From Streptomyces sp. NRRL S-244 (GTDB lineage: Bacteria > Actinomycetota > Actinomycetes > Streptomycetales > Streptomycetaceae): 53,652 bases of DNA. The stretch spans positions 1-53,652 of the forward strand of contig NZ_JOCX01000046.1 of NCBI RefSeq assembly GCF_000717915.1, given 5' to 3'. The notes under the pieces were generated by a model. That model saw only the letters and a program-made list of their open reading frames with translations. It was not told where the DNA came from and did not search any database. The translations under genes were made by a program, and so were the position numbers. Shown here one piece after another: positions 45,545 to 53,652 of this stretch. Every line of letters begins with the position of its first letter. Position 1 is the stretch's first letter.

Positions 45545-47005
45545 ATGAACGACCAGCACGACCACGGAGCGCTTGGCGATGCCGAGTACGCGGAGTTCAT
45601 GGAGCTCGCCGCGGAGGAAGGCTTCGACGTAGACGACGTCGAGGGCGCGATCGCGGAGGCGGGCCACGGGCCGCTGCCCGTGCTCGCCGTCGTCGGCCGC
45701 CCGAACGTCGGCAAGTCGACCCTGGTGAACCGCATCATCGGCCGCCGCGAGGCGGTCGTCGAGGACAAGCCGGGCGTCACCCGCGACCGCGTCACGTACG
45801 AGGCCGAGTGGGCCGGCCGCCGCTTCAAGGTCGTCGACACCGGTGGCTGGGAGCAGGACGTCCTCGGCATCGACGCCGCCGTCGCCGCCCAGGCCGAGTA
45901 CGCCATCGAGACCGCCGACGCGGTCGTCTTCGTCGTCGACGCCAAGGTCGGCGCCACCGACAGCGACGAGGCCGTCGTCAAGCTGCTGCGCCGGGCCGGC
46001 AAGCCCGTCGTCCTGTGCGCGAACAAGGTCGACGGCCAGAGCGGCGAGTCCGACGCCGCCTCCCTGTGGTCCCTGGGCCTCGGCCAGCCGCACCCGGTCT
46101 CCTCGCTGCACGGCCGCGGTACGGGCGACATGCTCGACGCCGTCCTGGAGGCGCTGCCCGAGGCGCCCGAGCAGACCTTCGGCGGCACCCCGGTGGGCGG
46201 CCCCCGGCGCATCGCGCTCATCGGCCGCCCGAACGTGGGCAAGTCCTCGCTGCTCAACAAGGTCGCGAAGGAGGACCGGGTCGTCGTCAACGAGCTGGCC
46301 GGCACCACCCGCGACCCGGTCGACGAGCTGATCGAGCTCGGCGGCGTCACCTGGAAGTTCGTGGACACCGCGGGCATCCGCAAGAAGGTGCACCTCCAGC
46401 AGGGCGCCGACTACTACGCCTCCCTGCGCACGGCAGCCGCCGTCGAGAAGGCGGAGGTCGCGGTCATCCTGATCGACACCACCGAGACGATCAGCGTCCA
46501 GGACCAGCGCATCATCACCATGGCCGTCGAGGCCGGGCGCGCGATCGTGATCGCGTACAACAAGTGGGACGAGCTCGACGAGGAGCGCCGCTACTACCTC
46601 GAGCGCGAGATCGAGACCGAGATGCAGCAGGTCGCCTGGGCGCCCCGGGTGAACGTCTCGGCGCTCACCGGCCGCCACATGGAGAAGCTGGTCCCGGCGA
46701 TCGAGACGGCCCTCGCGGGCTGGGAGACGCGCGTCCCGACCGGCCGGCTGAACGCCTTCCTCGGCGAGGTCGTCGCGGCCCACCCGCACCCGATCCGCGG
46801 CGGCAAGCAGCCCCGCATCCTGTTCGGCACCCAGGCGGGGAGCAAGCCGCCGCGGTTCGTCCTCTTCGCCTCCGGCTTCCTGGAGCACGGCTACCGGCGC
46901 TTCATCGAGCGCCGTCTGCGCGAGGAGTTCGGCTTCGAGGGGACCCCGATCCACATCTCCGTGCGGGTGCGCGAGAAGCGCGGCGCACAGCACAAGAAGA
47001 AGTAG
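45545..47005 (+). CDS. der: Ribosome biogenesis GTPase Der (EngA)
   Basis: A 486-residue protein with two tandem GTPase domains. The first has GRPNVGKST (~52), DTGGW and NKVD; the second has GRPNVGKSS (~227), DTAGIRKK and NKWD. A KH-like C-terminal domain ends [13 protein letters not shown]. It acts in 50S subunit assembly. The first ~40 residues are an acidic extension typical of actinobacteria. ATG 45545 has GAGGA upstream; the frame is open to 45488, but those codons lack similarity. Confidence 0.95.
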   Translation: MNDQHDHGALGDAEYAEFMELAAEEGFDVDDVEGAIAEAGHGPLPVLAVVGRPNVGKSTLVNRIIGRREAVVEDKPGVTRDRVTYEAEWAGRRFKVVDTGGWEQDVLGIDAAVAAQAEYAIETADAVVFVVDAKVGATDSDEAVVKLLRRAGKPVVLCANKVDGQSGESDAASLWSLGLGQPHPVSSLHGRGTGDMLDAVLEALPEAPEQTFGGTPVGGPRRIALIGRPNVGKSSLLNKVAKEDRVVVNELAGTTRDPVDELIELGGVTWKFVDTAGIRKKVHLQQGADYYASLRTAAAVEKAEVAVILIDTTETISVQDQRIITMAVEAGRAIVIAYNKWDELDEERRYYLEREIETEMQQVAWAPRVNVSALTGRHMEKLVPAIETALAGWETRVPTGRLNAFLGEVVAAHPHPIRGGKQPRILFGTQAGSKPPRFVLFASGFLEHGYRRFIERRLREEFGFEGTPIHISVRVREKRGAQHKKK

Positions 47006-47043
47006 GGGCCGGGAAGAAGTACGCGGCGAGCGCCGGTCCGGGG

Positions 47044-47544
47044 TCAGTAACCCCGGCGCGGAGCGGGCGGCAGGGCCGCCGGGATGTGCTGCATCCCGGT
47101 GTGGTGCTGCCGCCCGCCGGCGTATGCGGAGCCGGTGGCGGCGTGGTCGGCGCCGCCGGTCGCGGACCCGGCGTACGCGTACGAGGGCTGCGGCGCGGGG
47201 GCGTAGGTGGCCGGCCAGGGGTCCGTCTGCCATGCGGAACCGTTCCAGCCGCTCCCGTACGAGCCGCCTGCGTACCCGGAGCCGCCGGTGCCGCTGCCGT
47301 ACGCCGTGCCGCCGCCGGGGTACGAGCCGCCGCCCGCGTACCAGAACGCCGTGAACCCGAGGTCCTCCTCGCCCGTACGGTCGCCCGGCAGGGCCCGGAA
47401 GGCGCGCAGGTACTCCGAGTACAGCGTGTCGTAGATCGGGGTGTGCGAGACGGCGGCCGGGGCGCTCTCCCGGTCCCTTGCGGGGCGCATCGGGGAGACG
47501 GTGCTCGCGTGGGCAGGGGCGCGGGAGGGGTCGTATGAATGCAC
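47044..47544 (-). CDS. Hypothetical Gly/Tyr-rich protein
   Basis: A 166-residue protein. After a short N-terminus with HTPIYDTLYSEYLRAFRALPGDRTGEEDLGF, the rest is low-complexity, rich in Gly, Ser, Tyr and Ala (GGGSYPGGGTAYGSG, YAYAGSATGG). There is no signal peptide or membrane segment. The short ordered N-terminus suggests a real gene. It is convergent with der; 38 bases separate the stops. Function unknown. Confidence 0.6.
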   Translation of the reverse strand: MHSYDPSRAPAHASTVSPMRPARDRESAPAAVSHTPIYDTLYSEYLRAFRALPGDRTGEEDLGFTAFWYAGGGSYPGGGTAYGSGTGGSGYAGGSYGSGWNGSAWQTDPWPATYAPAPQPSYAYAGSATGGADHAATGSAYAGGRQHHTGMQHIPAALPPAPRRGY

Positions 47545-47644
47545 GTATCAGCCAACGAACCCGGGGCCCTGCGGATGCGGGCCAGAGCAGAAAAACGCAG
47601 ATCGCCGGGGGTGCGCGGGATGGACCGCGTACCCCCGGCGCATA

Positions 47645-47675
47645 CCGCGCCGCCCCCTCGACGGGGGCGGCGCGG
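47645..47675 (-). terminator. Hairpin terminator for the leftward gene at 47727
   Basis: A 13-bp stem (ccgcgccgccccc with its complement) and a 5-base loop lie ~50 bases beyond the stop of the leftward conserved hypothetical gene. Confidence 0.75.
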
Positions 47676-47726
47676 CGTTCCGGGATCCCTGCCGGCGGCG
47701 GGAATCAGAGGCCGTCGAGGCGCCGT

Positions 47727-48524
47727 TCAGGCGCCGGAGGTGCCCGCCAGCGGCATCGAGGCCGCCACGAGCTTGCCGACCGCGGCGGCCTTGTCGAGCG
47801 CGTCGCGGAGCAGGTCCTCGCGGGGCTGCTGGCCGATGGAGCCGACCGGGGCGGCGTAGACGAGCACGCGCTGGGTCTTGTGGACGGCGGCCCGCCAGCC
47901 GTCGGTGACCGACAGCGCCTGGTGCGCCTGCCACCAGGCGACCTGGCCGCCGCCGGGGACACCCGGCTGGAGCACGGCGTGCAGCTGGCCCGCGGCCAGC
48001 AGCACCGACCAGTCGTTCAGCGGCGAGGGCAGCTCGGCGGTCTTGGTGACCGGGACGAACCCCTGCTCGATGAGGAGCGGCAGGAAGTCGTCGCCGGGGC
48101 CGGTGGTGCCGGGGCGGGCGATCGGCGCGGTCGGCTCGACCACGAGCGCGGGGTGCAGCTCGCCGCCGATCAGGACCAGGCCGCTGGTGATGCCGAGGAC
48201 GGCCTGGCCGCCGGGCACGTTCTGCGGGGACTGGCCGCCGGCGGGGCTGTCGCCGGTGATGCTGCGGACCGCGCCCTGGAGCTGCTCCTCGGAGACGGTC
48301 ACCACCTGCGAGGGGATGCAGCCGGCGTGGGCGAAGGCGAGGACGGCCGTCTCCTCGCCGACGAACAGCACGGTGCTGGTGCGGTCGGTCTCGGGGTCCC
48401 CCGGGGTGCGGCAGGAGGTGCAGTCGTAGCTGCGCGGTGCGTCGTCGCCGGTGAGCAGCCTCTCGGCTTCTTCGTCACCGATCTCGGCACGTACCTCATC
48501 ACTGACGTCGAGCATGCGGGGCAC
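47727..48524 (-). CDS. Conserved hypothetical protein
   Basis: A 265-residue soluble protein. An N-terminal region has CTSCRTPGDPET, a CxxC-like pair, near residue 40. Two repeated segments follow: TSTVLFVGEETAVLAFAHAGCIPSQV and SGLVLIGGELHPALVVE. A C-terminal part has NDWSVLLAAGQLHAVL and WWQAHQALSVTDGW. No family is recognised. GTG 48524 has GAGGAG seven bases upstream and is preferred over ATG 48515 and over the long upstream extension. A terminator-like hairpin follows. Confidence 0.7.
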   Translation of the reverse strand: MPRMLDVSDEVRAEIGDEEAERLLTGDDAPRSYDCTSCRTPGDPETDRTSTVLFVGEETAVLAFAHAGCIPSQVVTVSEEQLQGAVRSITGDSPAGGQSPQNVPGGQAVLGITSGLVLIGGELHPALVVEPTAPIARPGTTGPGDDFLPLLIEQGFVPVTKTAELPSPLNDWSVLLAAGQLHAVLQPGVPGGGQVAWWQAHQALSVTDGWRAAVHKTQRVLVYAAPVGSIGQQPREDLLRDALDKAAAVGKLVAASMPLAGTSGA

Positions 48525-49579
<1,055 letters not shown>

Positions 49580-49640
49580 CGGGGTCTCGGCCCGCGGGGG
49601 CGATTCGGACGCGGGCCGGGGTACGGGCAGACTGCTCGGC

Positions 49641-50606
49641 ATGCTGGAGACCTCCGCACGACTGCTCCGCCTGCTGTCCCTGTTGCAGGCCCACCGCGAA
49701 TGGACCGGCGCCGATCTCGCGGAGCGCCTCGGCGTGACCCCGAGGACGGTGCGGCGCGATGTGGACCGGCTCCGGGAGCTCGGCTACCCGGTGAACGCCA
49801 GCCCCGGCACCGGCGGCGGCTACCAGCTGGGCGCCGGTGCCGAGCTGCCGCCGCTGCTGCTCGACGACGACGAGGCCGTCGCCGTCGCGGTGGGCTTGCG
49901 CACGGCCGCCGGGAACGGGGTCGAGGGGATCGGGGAGGCCTCCGTACGGGCGCTCGCCAAGCTGGAGCAGGTGCTGCCGGGGCGGCTGCGGCGGCGGGTG
50001 TCGGCGCTCAACGAGTTCACCGTGCCGATGCTGCGCGGGCCGGGGCCCGCCACCGTCGACCCCTCCGTGCTCACCGAGCTCGCCGCCGCGTGCCGGGACG
50101 GCGAGCGGCTGCGCTTCGACTACCGGGACCACGCGGGCGCCGTCAGCCGCCGCGCGGTGGAGCCGCACCGGCTGGTGTGCACCGAGCGGCGCTGGTACCT
50201 GGTCGCCTGGGATCTGGACCGGGAGGACTGGCGGACCTTCCGCGCCGACCGGATCGAGCCCAGGCCGCCGCACGGGCCGCGGTTCACCCCGCGTCCGGGG
50301 CCCGCCGAGGACCTCGCCGCGTACGTGTCGCGCGGCGTGGCGCAGGCTGCGTACGCGGCCAAGGCGGTGCTGAGGCTGAAGGTGCCGGCGGAGGCGGCGG
50401 CCGGAATCGTCGGGCCGAGCGACGGGGCCCTGGAGCCGCTCGACGCCGAGAGCTGCCTGCTGCGCACGGGCGCCGTGAACCTCGACGTCCTCGTCATTCA
50501 CGTCATGCTGCTCGGCTGTGAGTTCGAGGTGCTGGAGCCGCCGGAGCTGACGGACCGGATCAGAGCGGCCCGGGACCTTCTCGGGCGGGCCGTGGAGAAG
50601 ATGTAA
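49641..50606 (+). CDS. WYL-domain transcriptional regulator (YafY/HTH type)
   Basis: A 321-residue regulator. The N-terminal winged helix (ARLLRLLSLLQAHREWTGADLAERLGVTPRTVRRDVDRLRELG, residues 5-48) is followed by GGGYQLG. The WYL domain (~140-220) has RLRFDYRDHAG and RRWYLVAWDLDREDWRTFRADRI. A C-terminal WCX domain follows. WYL domains sense nucleic acid or nucleotide ligands. ATG 49641; a CAGACT -10-like element seven bases upstream suggests a very short leader. Confidence 0.88.
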   Translation: MLETSARLLRLLSLLQAHREWTGADLAERLGVTPRTVRRDVDRLRELGYPVNASPGTGGGYQLGAGAELPPLLLDDDEAVAVAVGLRTAAGNGVEGIGEASVRALAKLEQVLPGRLRRRVSALNEFTVPMLRGPGPATVDPSVLTELAAACRDGERLRFDYRDHAGAVSRRAVEPHRLVCTERRWYLVAWDLDREDWRTFRADRIEPRPPHGPRFTPRPGPAEDLAAYVSRGVAQAAYAAKAVLRLKVPAEAAAGIVGPSDGALEPLDAESCLLRTGAVNLDVLVIHVMLLGCEFEVLEPPELTDRIRAARDLLGRAVEKM

Positions 50607-50997
50607 GGAAACCGCGGGGGTTCACCCGGCCGCCCCGGGGTGGCCGCGGCAATCCCCGGGGAAATTCCGGGGGTCCCGGACGGAATGCGAAACAGGATGT
50701 ACGGACCGCTTGTCGCGGGCCGGAAAAAGAATGACGCGGGGACGCTTTCGCGGTGCTTCGGATGGAGCCGGGCCCGTCAAAGAACTGTCGACATTCCGTG
50801 ACCCAAGCGTGACCCGGTTCGGACGAACCTCCGGGCGCTGCGCTGACGTTCCGGTCGGATGCGCCGCGGGAACCACCGAAATGGCCGAGGCGGGCCGGGT
50901 GGTGACCCGGCCCGCCTCGGCCATTTCGGTGGTGCGGGGTGAGGGTGTGCGTACCGCCCCGGAGTGCCGCGTACGGCCCGTGCTGCCGACCGGCGTA
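50607..50997. other. Convergent intergenic region with a long hairpin
   Basis: The 391-base gap between the WYL and PAP2 genes contains no gene that I can support. Its left part (50607-50871) is unremarkable noncoding DNA, less GC-biased than the coding flanks. The right part is the 29-bp hairpin listed separately. Confidence 0.5.
50872..50933 (-). terminator. Very long perfect hairpin (29-bp stem)
   Basis: The arms 50872-50900 and 50905-50933 are perfectly complementary, with a 4-base GGTG loop. The arms begin accaccgaaatggccgagg. It lies 64 bases beyond the stop of the leftward PAP2 gene and 265 bases past the WYL gene stop. Its likely role is termination for PAP2; the stem is unusually long. 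Confidence 0.8.
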
Positions 50998-52083
50998 TCA
51001 GCCGCCGGTGGCGGGTCGGGCCGCGGCCCGACCGGCGGGCCGCTCGGTGTGGGCCGGGCGGCGGCTGCCGACCGGAGTGACCGGGGTCCGCTCGGACCGG
51101 ATCAGGTGCGGCCGGCCGGAGACGTGCGCGGCGGGCCGGGGCACCGGGGCGTGCCCGGGGCCCGCGACGGCCGCCTGCGCGGTCGCCGGGACGGGCGCGG
51201 CGGCCGGCTCCTGCGGACCGGCGGCCCCGGCGGCGTCACCGGCGAGCCGGAGCTGCCACTTGCCGCCCGCGGAGAGCAGCGGGGTGAGCGCGGTGGCGAC
51301 CGGGACGGGCACGGTTCCGGTCTCCAGGCGGCGGCGCAGCCGCTCCCGCAGCGCGAAGACGCGGGCCTCGGCGCCGGCGATCAGCGGCTCGAACCAGGGC
51401 AGCGCCAGCATGATCAGCAGACCCGCCGACCAGCCGAGCAGTACGTCGCTCACCCAGTGGGTGCCGAGGTACACGGTGGTGGCGCCGACGCTCAGCGAGA
51501 CAACGGCGGACACCACGGACAGCACCCGCCGGGTGACCGTGGTGGAAGCCAGGTAGGCCAGGATTCCCCAGGTCACGACGGCATTGGCGGTGTGGCCGGA
51601 AGGAAATATATCGCCGCCGGCGAAGAGCTCGGCGGAGCCGATCTGCGTGGCGTAGTGCGGGCCGAGCCGGCCGAGGCCGAGCTTGACGGCGCCGACGGTG
51701 ATGTTGAGCAGGAGCAGTGCCACGCCGAGGGTGATCAGCGGGCGGAGGGTGTGCTGGCGCCAGGAGCGCCAGCCGAGCCATGCGGCGACCATGACCGCGG
51801 TGGGTCCGCGCTGGCCCAGGACGACGAGGTAGTCGAGGAAGGCGTGCAGCTGCGGCCACTGCTCGTAGGGCCGGAAGAACATGACCTGCCAGTCCAGGCG
51901 GACGAGCCAGGACGTGGTCAGGACGGCCACCACGATCGCGAGGTAGAACGCGAGGGTCGATCCGAGGAGCACGACGCGGTGCCGGCTCATCTGCGGTGTT
52001 TGCAGATGAGCCGGTCGCTCTGGTTCCCGGTCCAGCCGGGCGAACACCCGCTCCAGACGGGTCAGGATTTGGTCGGTACGCAC
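50998..52083 (-). CDS. PAP2-family membrane phosphatase
   Basis: A 361-residue membrane protein with about six hydrophobic segments. PAP2 motifs: the C1 region VKLGLGRLGPHY, C2 IFPSGHTANAV, and C3 TTVYLGTHWVSDVLLGW with His and Asp. The C3 arginine normally before VYLG is Thr here, and the C1 spacing is atypical, so catalysis may differ from canonical enzymes. The C-terminal ~100 residues are a Pro/Ala/Arg-rich cytoplasmic-looking tail. It should dephosphorylate lipid phosphates or pyrophosphates. The start is GTG 52083. Confidence 0.85.
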   Translation of the reverse strand: MRTDQILTRLERVFARLDREPERPAHLQTPQMSRHRVVLLGSTLAFYLAIVVAVLTTSWLVRLDWQVMFFRPYEQWPQLHAFLDYLVVLGQRGPTAVMVAAWLGWRSWRQHTLRPLITLGVALLLLNITVGAVKLGLGRLGPHYATQIGSAELFAGGDIFPSGHTANAVVTWGILAYLASTTVTRRVLSVVSAVVSLSVGATTVYLGTHWVSDVLLGWSAGLLIMLALPWFEPLIAGAEARVFALRERLRRRLETGTVPVPVATALTPLLSAGGKWQLRLAGDAAGAAGPQEPAAAPVPATAQAAVAGPGHAPVPRPAAHVSGRPHLIRSERTPVTPVGSRRPAHTERPAGRAAARPATGG

Positions 52084-52391
52084 TCAATCGACGTTACCGC
52101 GCGCCGATGGGCGGCCCGGTCGAATCACGGGCTTTGTGATGACCATGTGATGTGGAGTTGGTCTCACGCGGCGCTTAATTCCTGGCATTCAGGCATTAGT
52201 TGGAGGTGTCTTGATCCATTGCCCTGGCCATTCTTTCGCATACCCGGCCGCGCTTTATCACCGCGGCTCAATTACTTTGCTGAAAGATGGATCGGAATGA
52301 TCCATTCCGTTACGCGGCCACGCCGTGCGCGTCGGGCGGGCCGGGCGGGCCGTGCGCGTCGGGCGGGCCGGGCGGGCAGACCGGCGGGCCC
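52084..52391. other. Intergenic region upstream of PAP2
   Basis: The 308-base gap has an AT-richer stretch (52130-52310). It contains a 7-bp dyad ATGGATC-N5-GATCCAT (52287-52305) and a 27-bp tandem duplication at 52323-52376. No gene is seen. The dyad could be an operator for PAP2 or a hairpin after the leftward mannosyltransferase. Confidence 0.5.
52323..52376. repeat. Perfect 27-bp tandem duplication
   Basis: The unit starting ccgtgcgcgtcgggcgggcc occurs twice without a gap, just beyond the stop of the leftward mannosyltransferase gene (52392). It lies outside any supported coding region. Confidence 0.92.
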
Positions 52392-53507
52392 CTACGGCGG
52401 CCCCGACCCGTTCAGCCAGAAGGCTCCGTACACCGCCGACGCCAGTGCCACCACTCCCAGCACCGCCGCCGCCCGCCCGGTCCGCCACCGGGCCAGCGCC
52501 ACCGCCGCCGGCAGCAGCAGCGGGAACGCCGGGAGCAACAGCCGCGGCTTGGAGCCGAAGTACCCCGACGCGCACAGCGCCAGCGCGACGACGATCCCGC
52601 AGTAGACGAGGAGCGCGGCCGGCTGGCGCTGCCGTACGCACAGCCAGTACAGCCACAGCACCAGCGCGACCCCCGCGATCAGCCCGACCCCGGCGGGCGC
52701 GGCGGAGGAGGCCAGCTTCGCCCCGATGAACCGGGCGAACGCCCAGCCGCCGTCGAAGCCGTTGCCCCAGCCGCCCTGCACGTCCAGGTAGCCGAGCAGC
52801 CCGCCGCCGGTGCGCGCCCCGACCCACAGCACGTACGCGGCCGCGCCCAGCGGGGCCAGTACCGCCCCCGCCGCCATCCGCCAGGACCGCTCCCCGCGCC
52901 GCCAGGACAGGGCGGCCGCCACCCAGACCGCCGCCACCACCGCGGCGCCGACCGGGCGGGTCAGCCCCGCCCCGGCCGCGAGCACGCCGGCCGTCAGCCA
53001 CCGGCCGCGCAGGGCCCCGTACAGCGCCCAGGCGGCCAGGGCCGTGAACAGCGACTCGCTGTACGCCATGGACTGCACGATCCCGACGGGCAGCGCGGCC
53101 CAGACCCCGGCGGCGAACACCCCGGCCCGGCGGCCGTGGAGGAGGTCCGCGACCGCGAAGATCCCCCAGGCCGCCGCGAGCCCGGCCACCACCGAGACCA
53201 CCAGGCCGGCGGAGCCGTACGACAGCCCGGTCGGGGCCGCCACCAGCCGCTCCAGCCAGGGCAGCAGGGGGAAGAAGGCCAGGTTCGAGTGCACGTCCCC
53301 GTTCGGGAGGAGCACCTCGTACCCGTACCCCTCGGCGGCGATGCGGGCGTACCAGAGCGAGTCCCAGCGCGCCGACAGCAGCGTGTGCGGGCTGCTGCCG
53401 GCCGCCGCGCACCAGAGCGCGAGCACGGCCAGCCCGAGCAGCCGGACCGCCGCGAAGACGGCCAGGGCGGGCGCGGCCCGGCGAAATCCAAGATCTTCCA
53501 CGGGCAT
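52392..53507 (-). CDS. Integral membrane mannosyltransferase-like protein (PIG-V-type)
   Basis: A 371-residue polytopic protein with about nine or ten hydrophobic segments. The N-terminal loop SARWDSLWYARIAAEGYGYE and the SNLAFFPLLPWLERLV stretch resemble PIG-V/GT-C glycosyltransferases, which use polyprenyl-phosphate sugars outside the membrane. The late segment GYFGSKPRLLLPAFPLLLP is also typical. ATG 53507 begins the conserved part; the frame continues upstream but is low-complexity. Donor, acceptor and partner are unknown. No clear Shine-Dalgarno. Confidence 0.8.
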   Translation of the reverse strand: MPVEDLGFRRAAPALAVFAAVRLLGLAVLALWCAAAGSSPHTLLSARWDSLWYARIAAEGYGYEVLLPNGDVHSNLAFFPLLPWLERLVAAPTGLSYGSAGLVVSVVAGLAAAWGIFAVADLLHGRRAGVFAAGVWAALPVGIVQSMAYSESLFTALAAWALYGALRGRWLTAGVLAAGAGLTRPVGAAVVAAVWVAAALSWRRGERSWRMAAGAVLAPLGAAAYVLWVGARTGGGLLGYLDVQGGWGNGFDGGWAFARFIGAKLASSAAPAGVGLIAGVALVLWLYWLCVRQRQPAALLVYCGIVVALALCASGYFGSKPRLLLPAFPLLLPAAVALARWRTGRAAAVLGVVALASAVYGAFWLNGSGPP

Positions 53508-53571
53508 GATTATCGGTGGCGCCCGTGCGTGCCGTCGGCGCAGAACCACGGGTCGTGACCGCGCGTGTACG

Positions 53572-53605
53572 CGGAGGAGGGGAGAGGGGGGGGGCGGGGT
53601 GGGGC
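53572..53605 (+). other. G-rich tract with quadruplex potential
   Basis: The tract ggaggaggggagagggggggg continues with cggggtgggg, giving at least four runs of three or more G on the + strand. It lies upstream of the leftward mannosyltransferase gene, in the last ~150 bases, which carry no supported gene. Confidence 0.55.
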
Positions 53606-53652
53606 GAGTGGCACACACCACACCGCGGTCGCCGCCGCGGTGAGAGTTTGGC

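Noticed and set aside
50622..50924. A 100-codon leftward frame
   Set aside because: It starts inside the long hairpin, has no homology that I recognise and no Shine-Dalgarno; treated as noncoding.

Overview
The window looks like a chromosomal core segment of a Streptomyces-type actinomycete. Overall GC is very high, with strong G/C bias at third codon positions. GTG and TTG starts and four-base start/stop overlaps (ATGA, GTGA) are common. The gene order tlyA-nadK-recN ... pyrG-Nudix ... parA-scpA-scpB-rsuA-tyrA-cmk-plsC-der matches, as I recall it, a conserved actinobacterial gene neighbourhood. No rRNA, tRNA, CRISPR array or insertion sequence was recognised.

Layout, left to right. 1-4.1 kb: the 3' part of a TPR protein with an Arg/Gly/Asp-rich repeat N-terminus, a DUF1015 protein and a HAD-IIA phosphatase. 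4.2-7.2 kb: a three-gene siderophore importer (two FecCD permeases and an ATPase) behind a near-consensus iron box. 7.2-11.5 kb: an SCP2 protein, a small acidic protein, tlyA, nadK and recN. 11.7-17.9 kb: a GT4 glycosyltransferase, then a leftward block of GH15 hydrolase, FAD oxidoreductase and PucR regulator. 18.4-24.2 kb: pyrG, a Nudix hydrolase, a P-loop/TPR protein and alanine dehydrogenase. 24.5-30.2 kb: parA, a small basic protein that may be a ribbon-helix-helix partner, about 1 kb of low-complexity repeat DNA, then scpA, scpB and an rsuA-type pseudouridine synthase.

30.2-33.7 kb holds the most striking unit: pnuC, nadR, nrtR and an ADP-ribosylglycohydrolase with every junction overlapping by 4 nt. 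One well-formed promoter, whose -10 lies inside a TAGTC-N5-GACTA palindrome, precedes it. I read it as an autoregulated NAD-salvage/ADP-ribose operon. 33.7-41.3 kb is accessory: a 131-aa orphan gene, a large RHS/YD polymorphic-toxin gene that appears frameshifted near its signal peptide and has a lower-GC toxin tip, and an RlaP-like nucleotidyltransferase.

41.3-53.6 kb: a Rieske lipoprotein, a DUF952 protein, a YidB-like protein, tyrA-cmk-plsC-der, two conserved hypothetical proteins, an Rpf/LysM secreted protein, a WYL regulator, a PAP2 membrane phosphatase and a PIG-V-like membrane mannosyltransferase. Strong hairpin terminators separate most convergent units.
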